Shown: positions 1-10,840, counted from the first letter of the stretch. The stretch: DNA of 64,000 nucleotides from Kuschelorhynchus macadamiae (GCA_030620095.1 JAUTXW010000347.1:1847001-1911000); one strand, 5' to 3'. Program-made: numbers and translations. Notes: generated by a model from the sequence alone, not told the origin.

Positions 1-424
1 ATTAGAATCGCACCAGAATTTAATGGTGATTAGGTCTTTAGATACAATCCTATGTAGGTCCGTGACATCTGGGTGGCTCCACGTAAAGCTGGTATCGTCC
101 GCAAAGAGACATATTTTTCCACTAATGTTTAAATTAGCCATGTCGTTTATGAACAGAAGAAACAAGATAGGGCCTAGTACCGAGCCTTGAGGCACTCCAT
201 ATTCCATTGGCCTACAAGAAGGCATCCTGTTGTCAACTTTCACAACTTGATTTCTGTTGCTAAGATATGACTTAAACCAATTGAGAGGAGCCCCTCTAAA
301 TCCATAGTACTGCAGCTTGTTAGTTAATATATTGTGATTCACACAATCGAAAGCTTTGGAAAAATCACAGAAAATTGTTGCCGTAGCGTGATGGTTGTTT
401 AGGCTGGAGTAAACTCTATTAAGA
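1..424 (-). pseudogene. Jockey-like non-LTR retrotransposon RT fragment (runs off window start)
   Basis: Read on the minus strand this stretch is open and gives central reverse-transcriptase motifs: a FCDFSKAFDCVNH block (RT motif A), GVPQGSVLGPILFLLFIND (motif B) and LFADDTSFTW (the catalytic FADD motif C), ending at the window edge. The same block order and near-identical wording recurs in the plus-strand LINE at about 53.3-55.1 kb, so the two belong to one family. The 5' side breaks off at about 424, where unrelated sequence begins. No endonuclease or C-terminal part is present. It is a fragment, not a working gene. Confidence 0.85.
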
Positions 425-778
425 ATTGTCTATTGTCTTTTTATCCAAAACGATCCATATTTTATGAAGAAATTTATCTGCTTCAGGCTGAGGGATGTTG
501 AAGGTTTCATCAGCTGCAATTATTTCCAAAACTGGTGTGCAGTTTGATGCCCTGCTTAACAACTGTTCTTCTGTCTCTGATAATATCCTTTGGGAAACGG
601 TGACTGTAGTCTTTCCAGCGTCTCTTGTTGGTTCTGTCTGAGAGCGAGAATCGAAGCTTCTGCAATTTCTGTTATTGTTTGGTGTGCAATTGTTCTCGTA
701 GTCTTTCGCAGGACTTTTCGATTTTGTAAAAAATTGGTCCGTAATCCCCTTCTGAGGTATACTTCTTGATTTCTTCAT
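419..778 (-). other. Unidentified 119-codon open frame between two retroelement fragments
   Basis: An open minus-strand frame rich in Ser, Thr, Asn and charged residues lies between the RT fragment on its left and a Penelope-like remnant on its right. I recognise no domain. An alternative minus frame of the same DNA (roughly 590-785) is also open for dozens of codons and is rich in Lys and Arg. The true coding frame, if any, is therefore unclear. It may be an N-terminal or ORF1 piece of a retroelement. Confidence 0.25.
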
Positions 779-784
779 ATCTTT

Positions 785-1125
785 GCATCAATTCGGTCTT
801 TAGAATAGATTTCTAATAATCCGATGAACCTTGAGGCAGAAATTGAAAACATAAAAAATGGTTACTCTGAGAGTTTAATAGGTAATAAAATATGATGGTC
901 ATTTTGCCATCAGAGTACGATACATTCCGATCGATGAGAGACAATCTTTTCTCACAATATCCTATATTAAGGGAACATTTGATTCGGAGAATAGCCAAGA
1001 ATTAAAAAGCCAGAGGACAACGATAAGAAAAAAAAGCATTTACCAAGTCCAGTGTGAATGTAGTGACTCGTGCAATGAAGAGATAACACGCCCTCTTAGT
1101 ATAAGAGTCAAAGATATATTTTATA
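785..1125 (+). pseudogene. Penelope-like element remnant: linker and start of GIY-YIG domain
   Basis: Two parts match the PLE copy at 19.1-20.3 kb. The first (about 820-875) reads NLEAEIENIKNGYS, equivalent to DLQAEIEIIKKT at 19.84 kb. The second (about 965-1115) reads SYIKGTFDSENSQE followed by IYQVQCECSDSCNEE and TRPLSIRVK. The latter is the beginning of a GIY-YIG endonuclease module as found downstream of RT in PLEs. The intervening bases are out of frame or inserted. The RT domain is missing. A short, decayed 3' fragment. Confidence 0.6.
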
Positions 1126-1261
1126 TCTACACTTCCCGTGAAAAATAAAGACTAACATTCAATTTTTCAAAAATGTCTTTAAAATGCCTGCTATAGGTAA
1201 ACTTCATGTTTTTCTTTATAAACGTTTTCTAAAACTATTTAGTAAATAGAAAACTTTTCTA

Positions 1262-2480
1262 TCAATTTGGTCCAGATATGATAGCAAGATCCTTCAAAGA
1301 GGTTGCCCACAGAGATCCGAGATTGGCCGGATTTTTCTTGAATTTGGTGATGGACACATTGTTTTCGAAATTCGATAGGCTTAATCTTTATTAAGGCATA
1401 CGCGGACGATATTGCTATCTTTAAGGGAGCAAACAGTAGACCAGTTTGGAAAATAGAGTGAATGTCGCTACTCCAATTATGCATCAATGGGCTTCTTATA
1501 ATAAACTGGAAATTTCATTTGACAAGAGTAAATATGACGTCTTCGGGTACAAGCTTACAAGAAATCCCACAGTAAGATTGAGCGATGGCAGAATCTCAAG
1601 CGTATGATCTTATAAATATCCGGGCATTATCATCGGTGCAAAATTTACGTCTCAAGAACATTTAAAATACTTATGTAATAAAGCTAAGACGATCTTTTTG
1701 ATTATAAGTCATTAAGGACGACCTTTTACATGGCTGTTCTTCCGATTATTACAAACAGATCCTCATATTCATAAATAAAGTAAATCACTTAAATCTATCA
1801 ACAAGCTTAATTCAGTTTAGGGAACTGATGGCAAGGACCGTTATTGGAGCATTTAGGACTACATCTACAGAAGAGGCAGCTGTTTTAAGTAACAAGATTT
1901 GATTTTCGAAAAATATTATTATAAGAAAATTTAACAAGGTTTCATGGTAAATAAATATGATCATCAAGAGATTCTCCCGGATCCAGTAAGTAGAAAAAAG
2001 ACTTAAAAAACTATTAAGAGAACGCATTGGTAATCTTTATGGAATGATACTGATAAGGGCAGAACCACATTCAGTTTTATATATAATATCTTGAGCAGAC
2101 AGAAAATTGATATTACCCTAAACAAGAAGAGTACCCAGATACTTTCAGGACAGGGACGTTTTGGCACATATTTCAAAAAGATTGGCAGATCAGGGGATGA
2201 AACTTGTGAATACTGTCAGAATACAGAAGGTAACATTTTTTATAGATTGTACTACTGTCAACATGTTGTTGAGGCTAGATTAGACATTATCAAGAAACTC
2301 ACAGAAGTTAGAAACTCATTGAGAGCTATGGACGAAGAGCGAAGTCTCTATGAGAAAATCAATCAACGGACTGAAAACTTGGAGTTGATCGAAACTAGTT
2401 TAATTTTTGATGTTGTTAACTTTTCAGATTCAATACAGCTTTTGGAATCATTAATTACGAGGCTGGCTCCACAGTTGTGA
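1262..2480 (+). pseudogene. R1-like LINE, 3' half of RT and C-terminal zinc knuckle, frame-broken
   Basis: Across several frames the plus strand gives RGCPQRS (RT motif B of the R1 type, normally GCPQGS), then KAYADDIAIFKG (YADD catalytic motif) at about 1385-1430, then a thumb region with KLEISFDKSKYDVFG and SYKYPGIIIGAKFTSQEHLKYL. The last 130 codons (2091-2480) are open and contain a Cys-rich C-terminal motif, CEYCQN with later Tyr-Cys-x-His spacing, typical of the tail of R1/LOA-type ORF2. Stops and frameshifts occur between the blocks, and the endonuclease and N-terminal RT are absent. A 5'-truncated dead copy. Confidence 0.75.
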
Positions 2481-2549
2481 ACGCATTAATACAGAACTGA
2501 AATTCGAGTTACAGACCTTTATTATAGTATATTTCATATTGGAACATAA

Positions 2550-3811
2550 TTAATAGTTTTTATAGTTTATATTTTTGTACATTAAAAAACTGCGAAGACA
2601 TAGACATAGACATAGATGGGGAGCCCGACAAGAGCAGCACTTAGGCTCACTGGGGCCCATTGTGCTATCCCCCCAAGTAGGCGTGTCAGGCCAAGAGCCC
2701 ACTCCTTTTTTGAAAGAAAAGGACCCTTTCAGGTCGCGCAGTTTGGCGTTGACTAAAGCGTCACATCGACAGACTAGATGTTCGGTAGTTTCATCTACCT
2801 CAGCACAAAACCTGCAGTATGGATCGTTGTCGAGTCCAATCTTATACAGGTAATATTTCACTAGGCAGTGTCTAGTTAGGACCCCGGTAATAGTTCTAAG
2901 TTGGCTTCTGTTTAGATTTAGAAGTCTATTAGACTCAGAACGGCTATAAGGGCCTGATATGAAGACCTTAGACTGACTGAGTCCTGCTAGCTCGTGACAT
3001 TCAGCACGGAATTCCTCGACAGTGCGATTCTTAATCCTAGCCTTGACAGCTGAAGGAGCAATTCCAAGAGCAGGTTCCGGCCCAGTGAAAGCAGTGTTGC
3101 TACCTTCCCGAGCCAGCTGATCCGCCCCTTCATTACCCCCAATGCCCTGATGGCCAGGCACCCAAATGAGGCTAACCCTATTGGACTTATACAGCCTCTC
3201 TAGGGCTCTCCTGCATTCAAGTGCTAGCAGCGAATTGACCCTGTTCGAGGACAGAGCTTTAATCGCGGCTTGACTATCACAGCATATATAGATATGCTTG
3301 TCGTGATATCCTCTGGAAATGTTTTCCTGTACGCAGTCCAAGATTGCTGTAATCTCAGCCTTATATACAGTCGCATACCGTCCAAGAGCAAGACCAATTC
3401 TTGCTCTGGAACTCTCCCCATAAATTCCCGCCCCAGATCCCTCCTTCATTAGAGAGCCATCTGTAAACCAGACAAGGCCCTCCGGTTTGAGGAAGGATGG
3501 GGAGGAATCCCTCCACTGTTCTCTCTCAGGAACAATTACACAAAACCTTTTAGAGGCAATTGAGACCGGAATAATGGCATCTCTCCTTGCTAGGAGAGGG
3601 TCTGATCTGATCAGTTCAGTCCAAACTCGCGTATGCCCAAAATTCCAGTCTCTGTGTATCCAACGACCCCAGTCGTTTAAACGAACAGAAGCCTTCCGAG
3701 CCTCTTCCTCTACAAGCAAGTGCAGAGGACTTAGTCCCAGAATAGCCTCCATAGATCGGATCGGTGTGGTTCTTATGGTTCCAGTTATGCCCAAACACGC
3801 AAGTCTCTGGA
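2550..3811 (-). CDS. 5'-truncated I-type LINE ORF2 end: RNase H plus CCHC-type tail
   Basis: A 420-codon open frame that is the C-terminal part of a LINE ORF2. An RNase H domain is clear: WFTDGSLMKEGSGAG (first Asp), YKAEITAI (Glu), ICCDSQAAIKAL (second Asp) and WVPGHQGIGGNEGADQLARE (His and last Asp). It is followed by a Cys/His cluster, YCRFCAEVDETTEHLVCRC. RNase H after RT is the mark of I-type LINEs. The RT itself is missing: similarity starts abruptly at about 3812, as expected for 5' truncation during target-primed insertion. The frame then reads through the 3' tail, where AGACAT occurs three times at 2596-2613, so the original stop is probably lost. No internal stop, hence a young insertion. 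Confidence 0.85.
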
Positions 3812-3816
3812 GCTAA

Positions 3817-4255
3817 AAAAAAACTGCGAAACTATCCTTCTCAGCGTAACGCACTATTTTTTTTACAAACTGCGCGAGTTCAAAGTTTCAGGGGTGAAAT
3901 ATAAATAAATTAAAATTTGTAAGAATTAGGATATTAAAAATATACTGTCGAAAATAAATTCTCTCTTCTTTTCTGGATTTTGTTCGTTGGAATATGTTAT
4001 CGGGTTAACGATGAATCCTTTAGAGGCACGGTGGGAAGGGAATGGATGTCCCCCCCTCCATTCTTCTTCTTTGTATGACTTTATACCTTCAATTTTAGAT
4101 ATTTTTATACCTAGAATTTATTACAGTACAGTTCTTTTAAATATTTTCTTTCTATACTATAGAGAGCTCCAACTCTTGGGAGATTTTTGACATTAGTAGC
4201 GATATTCTGCCTGTTTTTTTCAATAACCTTTAACTCACTTATCTTATTTTTGTAA
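3817..4255. other. Intergenic, no feature seen
   Basis: AT-rich sequence between two LINE fragments. Short open frames here have no recognisable content. Confidence 0.5.
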
Positions 4256-4965
4256 ATCTCAGGGTATCTTTCCAGATTGTTTTGTTGTAAAAGTAGTGCC
4301 TTTAATTAAGAAGGATGATATAGAGTCTTTTAAAAAGAACAGACCAATTTTACCTTTAACGTTATTTGGAAAAGTATTTGAAGTGTTAATCAGAAATAAC
4401 TTATGCGGCAATTTTGAGAATAATCGCATCGCAGTCTGGGTTTCTTAAAGATCGCTGCACTGCGCAAGCATGCAGCTATGGGTAGATGCTGTTGGGCTTA
4501 CCATGTTTGACCTGAGCCGGGCTTTTGATGGCGTTTCTTACGATGACTTAGTTCGAAAACTTGACCGGTACAGTGTACGGGGTACAGTTCGAAAGCTTGA
4601 CTGGTATGGTATACGAGGTGTTAAACTGTTAGAATGTGGTGTACCACGGGGCTCTGTTCTGAGGCCTTTACTTTTTGTTATTTACATTAACGACCTGCTT
4701 CATTATTTATTGCCTGATAAATGTGTTTGCTATGCGGATTTGATTTCCTTTAGCAGTGAATTTTAGTGCAAAGCGAAAAGAATGAGGTTCGAGATCGTGT
4801 CAGGATCTGGTTTACACAACATTATCTGAAACTTAATAGCAACACAACTCAGAAATTGGTTATATCAAATAATCGTTGTCATATTCGTGGGTCTTCAGTA
4901 CAATCCCAAGTAGCACTTTTAGTCATGAATACGTTATTGTTATCACAAGTATTTTCATTGAAGTA
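4256..4965 (+). pseudogene. Jockey/CR1-like LINE RT, internally deleted and frame-broken
   Basis: Reading across frames gives PDCFVVKVVPLIKKDD and FKKNRPI (RT entry motifs, usually followed by the YRPI block), then GFLKDRCTAQA, then FDLSRAFDGVSYDDLVRKL (motif A, LSRAFD in place of LSKAFD), ECGVPRGSVLRPLLFVIYINDLL (motif B with Gln to Arg in PQG) and a motif C reduced to CYADL, where the second catalytic Asp is lost. A short duplication, VRKLDRYSVRGTVRKLDWYGIRG, lies between motifs A and B. The block around 4766-4900 continues the thumb. Dead copy. Confidence 0.7.
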
Positions 4966-6139
4966 ACCGGAACTTGGTGTCGCCACGTTCTGTTTAAGCT
5001 GAGACACATAATATTTACCAAAATGGAGAACAATTTTAGGGTAACTATTTCGTGAATAACACGTAACTGTGACTTTGACTATTACGTAGATAGTATGGAA
5101 TTGTGTAATTCCATTTAAGTGGCCGAATAGTAATAATTCACCCTATTTGCCACTTTCTTATTTCTGTCTTTATTTAATCCGTTTTAAAAATATGTATGAT
5201 TCGTTTTAATACAAACAAAACAGTTATGGCGACTACAAACACTCAAATTGGGAATATGGTGTAGAGCGTATAGAATACGTTATTCATATGCGTTTCACTT
5301 AGTTTTCTGACTACGCTAAAGACCCAAAATTAAAACGCAGGGAATTTCTCTGGTGAATATGCTGATGATAGTCGTAAACAAATTACGCGCCTTTAAAATT
5401 CGTTAATTTTCAATATATTTTGGTCAAATATATTGGCCAATTTAAATCTCAAAAATGTAATTTTGGACTTTGGTTTAAATAGTAATTATCATTAAACATC
5501 TTATTATAAAGAGTGATTTTTTTTTGTAACGTAATGTTTAATTTATATGCATTTTTAATCTTTATACTCACAAAAACAAACATCATAGCTAAATATTTAT
5601 AGGGAGATGAAAATAAACAATGGCGTTCTATTGGACTTTTACTTTAGGTTGGCTGCATTTCTTTACTAAGAAAATTACTTAACATTAAGTGTCTACGACT
5701 GCTCCATACGCTTTTATGGTTTTGGATTCTTTAAATACGCAACTGTCACTAATACCCAATTACTTTGAAGTCTACTAGTTATCTACAAAGTTCCCATTAG
5801 TCTTATACTATATATTACTACCAAGCGGTTACGATTTGCGAACATCCCGCAGATTCTTTAAAACTTAATGCGTTGTGTCGTGTAGCATTCGGAGAGTTGG
5901 GGTACATGAGTCACTACTATAATTCTGCCATCTATCATAACCATAACTCATTGTTTCGTTTTTATTTTTTGTTTCCTTAAAATACCGCTTTAGGTTGTTT
6001 TGTTCAGGTATCACATAAGCAAGCGATATTTTTAATTTTCTATAAAATGACGAAAGCTACTTTTTTTCTGAAGCCATTATGAACCATTTTAACTTGTTAC
6101 TCGTAGACGATAACACAACACATACACAACTAATTAATA
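4966..6139. other. No gene seen; AT-rich spacer
   Basis: About 1.2 kb without an open frame or family signature I can support. It may hold the 3' UTR of the preceding LINE at its left side. Confidence 0.5.
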
Positions 6140-6915
6140 GATGTAGACCGAATTACAATGACTTTATAAGGACAGTGGCGACAATAGAATAGAAGGTTTA
6201 AAAGGGGCATCCATATTATCGTTAGGTTTTCGCAAAATATGACTAAATTAATCTGCTTTTATACTGACAAACCCTATCAGCGTCAGTTGTAAATGTAGGG
6301 TTATGTTAATGTTTTACTTTAATAATACATTCGAACTATCTAGTACAAACTTACTTTTTATTTAGATTTTTAACAAGTAACAATGTTTGTGCTAGCGATT
6401 AATGACAGTTGTCTGCCAAGTGAATTTAGTAATGTAATATATACTGAGGAAGGCCTACGAAATAATGCTAATCTTAGAGAGCTTCTACCTCAAATTGAGG
6501 AACTGAATGAAGTAAAACATACACTAAGACATGAAATAATATTCTCTTTTACAGCACAATAAAACCAAAATATAATAATGTGCAATATTTAATAACTTTT
6601 CCTGGAATAAAGACATTTACGGTCAAATTCATCACAAACACTTTATAATTGCAAGCAAAAAACAGGTGAACCAGGCTTAAATACATTTCTCTATATGGCC
6701 AATCGCTGAGAACTTCTTGTTTGAATCAATATTTATTTTAATAATCATAAAAACTAATAACATGAGACACTAAAACAACAAACCTCATAAGAAACCCACG
6801 TAGGCGAAAAGTAAACAAAGCGATTTTAGCAGCAATATGGCCGAACCAATCAAAAATTGGTTACTCTATCGTTGCCACTGTCCTCATAAAATCATCGACC
6901 GAATCTCGTAGCAGC
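6140..6915. repeat. Inverted-repeat element, possibly a non-autonomous DNA transposon
   Basis: The sequence around 6150-6200 (containing AAGGACAGTGGCGACAATAG) is repeated in inverted orientation around 6860-6900 (reverse complement contains GAGGACAGTGGCAACGATAG). Weaker similarity continues on both sides (ACCGAATT versus ATTCGGT outward, CCATATT inward). CAGTGGC is reminiscent of hAT ends, but the inverted similarity runs past it and no 8-bp direct target duplication is visible there. The true ends are therefore unresolved. Confidence 0.4.
6383..6562 (+). other. Small open frame (59 codons) inside the inverted-repeat element
   Basis: ATG at 6383 to TAA at 6560. The product starts MFVLAINDSC and has a leucine-rich acidic middle (LRELLPQIEELNEVKHTL) that could form a short helix or coiled coil. 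I recognise no family. Its position inside an inverted-repeat element makes chance or a transposon remnant more likely than a host gene. Confidence 0.2.
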
Positions 6916-6965
6916 GCCCCCTATCTCCGGAACCCTAAGAGATAATACTAAAAAACCGAGAAAAA

Positions 6966-7354
6966 ATCTACTCTCCGCATGATGGTGCTAGTGCATGCTT
7001 TTTAAATTACCTAGGGGTTTGCAGCCGCAAATCACTGGAGCCCCGATAGGTGGTGCTAAATGTTACATTTAACTTGTAGTACTGTTTCAGTATGATAGAC
7101 GTTTCGTTTTCGATTTTGTCATATCGAGCAATCTGTTATTTCAGATCTCCCTGGGTACAAGCCTGCCTGATGAGGGTAGAGGCCCAGAAATCATGATCGC
7201 AGGAGGATACCCTGTGACATAATCGAAAGCAATTCTTCTTTTAGACCGTTTTGTACCTGCAGAAATTATATATTTCTGCTATTATACATATATCTTTTCC
7301 GGCCAAGAACTTTTGATAAAGATGTGTGTGAGAGCATTTTTATCGATTTTTAGT
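6966..7354 (+). repeat. 389-bp tandem repeat, unit 1 (hammerhead-bearing)
   Basis: Starts at CTACTCTCCGCATGATGG and is followed directly by a second copy beginning at 7355. The two agree closely over about 320 bp. Unit 1 also contains the part of the unit that unit 2 lacks (about 7285-7354). Each unit carries one hammerhead ribozyme at the same place. The arrangement resembles the tandem pseudo-LTR of Penelope-like elements or a retrozyme-type or satellite dimer; I cannot tell which. No RT frame follows. Confidence 0.8.
7153..7212 (+). ncRNA. Hammerhead ribozyme, copy 1
   Basis: Core CTGATGA at 7167-7173 and GAAA at 7187-7190 enclose a stem-loop II with GGG/CCC pairing (one extra A before GAAA). 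Stem I pairs CCTGC (7162-7166) with GCAGG (7199-7203). It continues after a CAAG/AGGA internal loop with GGGTA (7153-7157) paired to TACCC (7208-7212). After GAAA comes TCATGATC: the palindrome ATCATGAT gives a minimal loop-less stem III that works best in a dimer, and ATC is a valid NUH triplet, so cleavage is predicted after C7198. This is the layout of minimal type-I hammerheads of retroelements. Inferred from sequence, not folded by software. Confidence 0.75.
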
Positions 7355-7675
7355 ATCTACTCTCCGCATGATGGTGCTAGTGCATGCTTTTTAAATTACC
7401 TACGGGTTTGCAGCCGGAAATCACCGGAGCCCCGATAGGTGGTGCTAAATGTTACATTTAACTTGTAGTACTATTTCAGTATGATAGACGTTTCGTTTTC
7501 GATTTTTCCATATCGAGCAATCTGTTATTTCAGATCTCCCTGGGTACAAGCCTGCCTGATGAGGGTAGAGGCCCAGAAATCATGATCGCAGGAGGGTACC
7601 CTGTGACATAATCGAAAGTAATTCTTCTTTTAGGCCGTTTTGCACCTGCAGATATTATATATTTCTGCTATTATA
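7355..7675 (+). repeat. 389-bp tandem repeat, unit 2, cut by a mariner-type insertion
   Basis: Repeats unit 1 from CTACTCTCCGCATGATGG to TGCTATTATA, with few substitutions. It stops at the TA at 7674-7675, where a mariner-type element is inserted. Beyond the element (9961 onward) only a few bases resemble unit 1. The rest of unit 2 is therefore missing or was never present. Confidence 0.8.
7542..7601 (+). ncRNA. Hammerhead ribozyme, copy 2
   Basis: Same elements as copy 1: CTGATGA at 7556-7562, GAAA at 7576-7579, stem I CCTGC/GCAGG plus outer GGGTA/TACCC, palindromic stem III, and ATC cleavage triplet ending at 7587. The difference from copy 1 near 7595 (GGATACC to GGGTACC) lies outside the pairs and leaves the outer stem intact. 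Predicted cleavage points of the two copies are 389 nt apart, exactly one repeat unit. Confidence 0.75.
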
Positions 7676-9958
7676 CAGGGTGTCCCATTTTCGTAGGTTT
7701 TACGGGGTTTCCAGCTTATGAGTAGAGATAGAGAGATGCGGTTTTCGCGTCACCGTGCTACTTTTCGATGAAACTAAAGAGGCCGCAAACAGATTTGCCC
7801 TAACCATTTTAGTTTCCGTGCTACAGGGTGATTTTGAAAATTTGTCATTTTCGGACACCCCCTGTAACTCAGCTATCGTAAAATATATTTAAAATGTTTC
7901 AACTGGTATTAATAGATTTTTTCACGTAGAATTCAGTGGCATACTCAGATTTTTGCTGAGAGTCATAGTTTTTGACATATTGGCATAACCTACTATTTTT
8001 TAAATGGGAGACCCTATATATTATTTTTTCATCTTATTCTTCGTGTCGAGAGCTTTTCAAAAACATACCATAAGTCATATTTATTTTCATAAATAACATG
8101 AAAAAATGCATTTTTCTTTAAACGGATTTATGGCATAGCAGATCAATCGAAATAAGAGAAGGTGGCTGTGGTAGCCATGGCAACGCCAACAAAAATATGA
8201 TCAGGCAGCCATTACTGCTGTCATTTTTGGCATTATTGCGTTTAAATTTTTATTGACGTCTATTATAATTATTGTTTTTAATATGGCTCAGAATCAAAAA
8301 TTTGAATATTTTGAGAAATATGATATGAACGCGTGTTTTATATTGTCTAATGAAGATGCAGATCAGGCGGCAGAGCTTTATCTGAACAGGTTAGTTCTTT
8401 TTTATCTTCCTGCATTTTGACTTTATTGGTTCGCTTTATTTTATCTTAGATATCCCGAGAGAAGACAACCAGAAAAAAGAATTTTTCAAAAAATTAAAAA
8501 TAATCTTTGCCAATATGGATCTTTTAACAAGCCTCGATCGCGAACTTACAATAAAGACAACGAAGAATCTGAGGTCAACGTTTTAGCCCTCGTTCAGACA
8601 GCTCCTGAAACATCTTGCAGGAAAATAGACGAAGAGGCGGGTGTACCGAAAACCAAAGTGCAGAAAATTTTGAAAAAGCACAAATTCAATAAATATAAAT
8701 ACAAACTTGTGCATCATCTGCATCCTGGTGATGCAGAGCGCAGATTGGAGTTCTGCAATTGGTTTATAAATATGAAGGCAGAAGATATCGATTTTGAAAA
8801 AAAGATTATTTGGTCAGACGAGGCACATTTTACTAGTTCAGGGATTTTAAATAGACACAACACGCGATTTTGGAGTCAAGAAAACAACCATGTTATTTTT
8901 CCTAGGGAGCGTCAGGGCATATTTGGATTCAATGTCTCCTGTTTTATTTTCAACCGAAAAATAGTTTACCAAATATATGAAGGAAATCTGAATTCGATTG
9001 GTTACGTGCGAATCCTAGAAGACGCATTAGGAATTTTGGATGATGTTCCCTTGGCTCAACTAAATAGGATTTATTTCCAGCAAGACGGAGCTCCAGCCCA
9101 CAATGCCAGAATAAGTCAAAACTGGCTTAACCACCATTTTCCTGGAAGATGGATAGGAACACACGGACCTGTTCGATGGCCACCACGATCCCCTGACCTC
9201 TCAGTTTTAGATTTCTTTTTGTGGGGTTATTTAGAAAACAAGGTTTATGTAAGGCGATACGAAAACTTAGAACAACTAAGAATGGCCACCGAAAACGCTT
9301 TTGCAGAGTTACAAAGACAGTCATTTACAATAGAAAATGCATTAAAAAGAATTTTTAAAGTTTGTCACACTTGTAGGACACATAATGGTCTACAATTTGA
9401 ACAATATTTGTAGTTTTAATGAAATTATAATTATTACCTTTTACCTACTTCCTAATTTTTTCTGATGCTGTTACTTTGTTATTTCGATTGATCTGCTATG
9501 CCATAAATCTGTTTAAAGAAAAATGCATTTTTTCATGTTATTTATGAAAATAAATATGACTTATGATATGTTTTTGAAAAGCTCTCGACACGAAGAATAA
9601 GATGAAAAAATAATATATAGGGTGTCCCATTTAAAAAATAGTAGGTTATGCCAATATGTCAAAAACTATGACTCTCAGCAAAAATCTGAGTACGCCACTG
9701 AATTCTACGTGAAAAAATCTATAAATACCAGTTGAAACATTTTAAATATATTTTACGATAGCTGAGTTACAGGGGGTGTCCGAAAATGACAAATTTTCAA
9801 AATCACCCTGTAGCACGGAAACTAAACTGGTTAGGGCAAATCTGTTTGCGGCCTCTTTAGTTTCATCGAAAAGTAGCACGGTGTCGCGAAAACCGCATCT
9901 CTCTATCTCTACTCATAAGCTGGAAACCCCGTAAAACCTACGAAAATGGGACACCCTG
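7676..9958 (+). mobile_element. Mariner-type (IS630/Tc1 superfamily) element, apparently intact, DD41D
   Basis: Begins CAGGGTGTCCCATTTTCG and ends with its reverse complement, flanked by the TA target duplication (7674-7675 and 9959-9960). The TIRs are unusually long, 480 bp each (7676-8155 and 9479-9958), with a handful of mismatches. Between them lies one transposase gene with a 60-bp intron and no visible lesion. The element sits inside a hammerhead-bearing tandem repeat, so it is younger than that repeat. Intact ends, target duplication and open gene make it the best candidate for recent activity in the window. Confidence 0.92.
8283..9413 (+). CDS. Mariner-type transposase, 356 aa, one intron
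   Basis: Cut-and-paste transposase of the IS630/Tc1/mariner superfamily. Exon 1 (8283-8389) starts MAQNQKFEYFEKYDM. A 60-bp intron with GT..AG ends (8390-8449) interrupts an Arg codon. Exon 2 (8450-9413) is open to its stop. The N-terminal half carries the helix-turn-helix (YPERRQPEKRIFQKI, then VPKTKVQKILKKHKF). The DDE-type domain shows WSDEAHF (first Asp), QQDGAPAH (second Asp) and WPPRSPDLSVLDFFLWG (third Asp, aligned with the SDY position of mariner). There are 41 residues between second and third Asp, hence DD41D. The C-terminus ends with a conserved Cys-x2-Cys and LQFEQYL. The start was chosen because it is the only ATG after the TIR giving the conserved N-terminus once spliced. Confidence 0.9.
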
Positions 9959-9960
9959 TA

Positions 9961-10840
9961 CATTTAAGAGGTAATAGTTTATTTATACTAAATAATTACT
10001 GTAATTCTTACTTAAGTTGCAACAGAAGAATAACGACTGGTAATAGCCAGTTTAAAGTAGCAGTAATCGATAACTTGTTCTACTCCGCAACGACTCGTTT
10101 TACTTTATAGTAATACGTTATAGCAGTTAGCACATTTGAACGTAATGGAATAGCCTCTGAAAAATCAAGAAGGTGCTGATACTTAAAAGTTGTAATTTAG
10201 TAAACAGATTGGAAACAGTAACTGAATAAATTACTATTATGTCACGGAAAAGAAATGACAACTTTGGAGTCAATTCCTTAAGTAGTTGCTTGGCAATAGT
10301 TATTATATAATTACTTTACATGAAAATTTACTATAAAGTATTATAAATAATATAGTAAATAAATACGTAAAAACTCTTAAAGAGTAGTAGTGGAAACAGT
10401 TGTAGCTACTTTAGTGCTAGCTGGGATTGCTGGGGATACATTTGGATGACTGTTTAAGCTGGAATTCGCATGTATCGTTCTTGCAAAATAAGTTCCTCTA
10501 TTTTCGCTATTAGACAATCTAGTAGAATCATTGATTTAAATATAAATCGATCTGAATATAGTAAATGGTGTCCACCTCTGGGCAGGTTCATCCGTTGCAA
10601 CAAAACTACAAAAAAGGTATTTGCATCATCTCAGCGCGCAGCGGTTGGACGTAGGATTCACGGCAAATTTCATTTTATCAGATTGTTACAATCAAGTTTT
10701 ACCTTTGCCCTGTCTTTTTATTTAGTATCAACTTTTGGAGATTCATAGGCAGTTTGAATACGAATTCAGATTATCACTCCTATAACACTTGATCTGTTAA
10801 TTTGGTAAGACCCCCTAAATTAATATTGGAAAATTCAGTG
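9961..10840. other. No recognisable gene; contains a 92-codon open frame of unknown nature
   Basis: AT-rich spacer. A plus-strand open frame at 10470-10748 (starts MYRSCKISSS) has no domain I recognise and no coding signature strong enough to call a gene. Confidence 0.45.

Noticed and set aside
2575..3816. Plus-strand frames opposite the RNase H gene
   Set aside because: Shadows of the minus-strand LINE frame, which has clear catalytic motifs.
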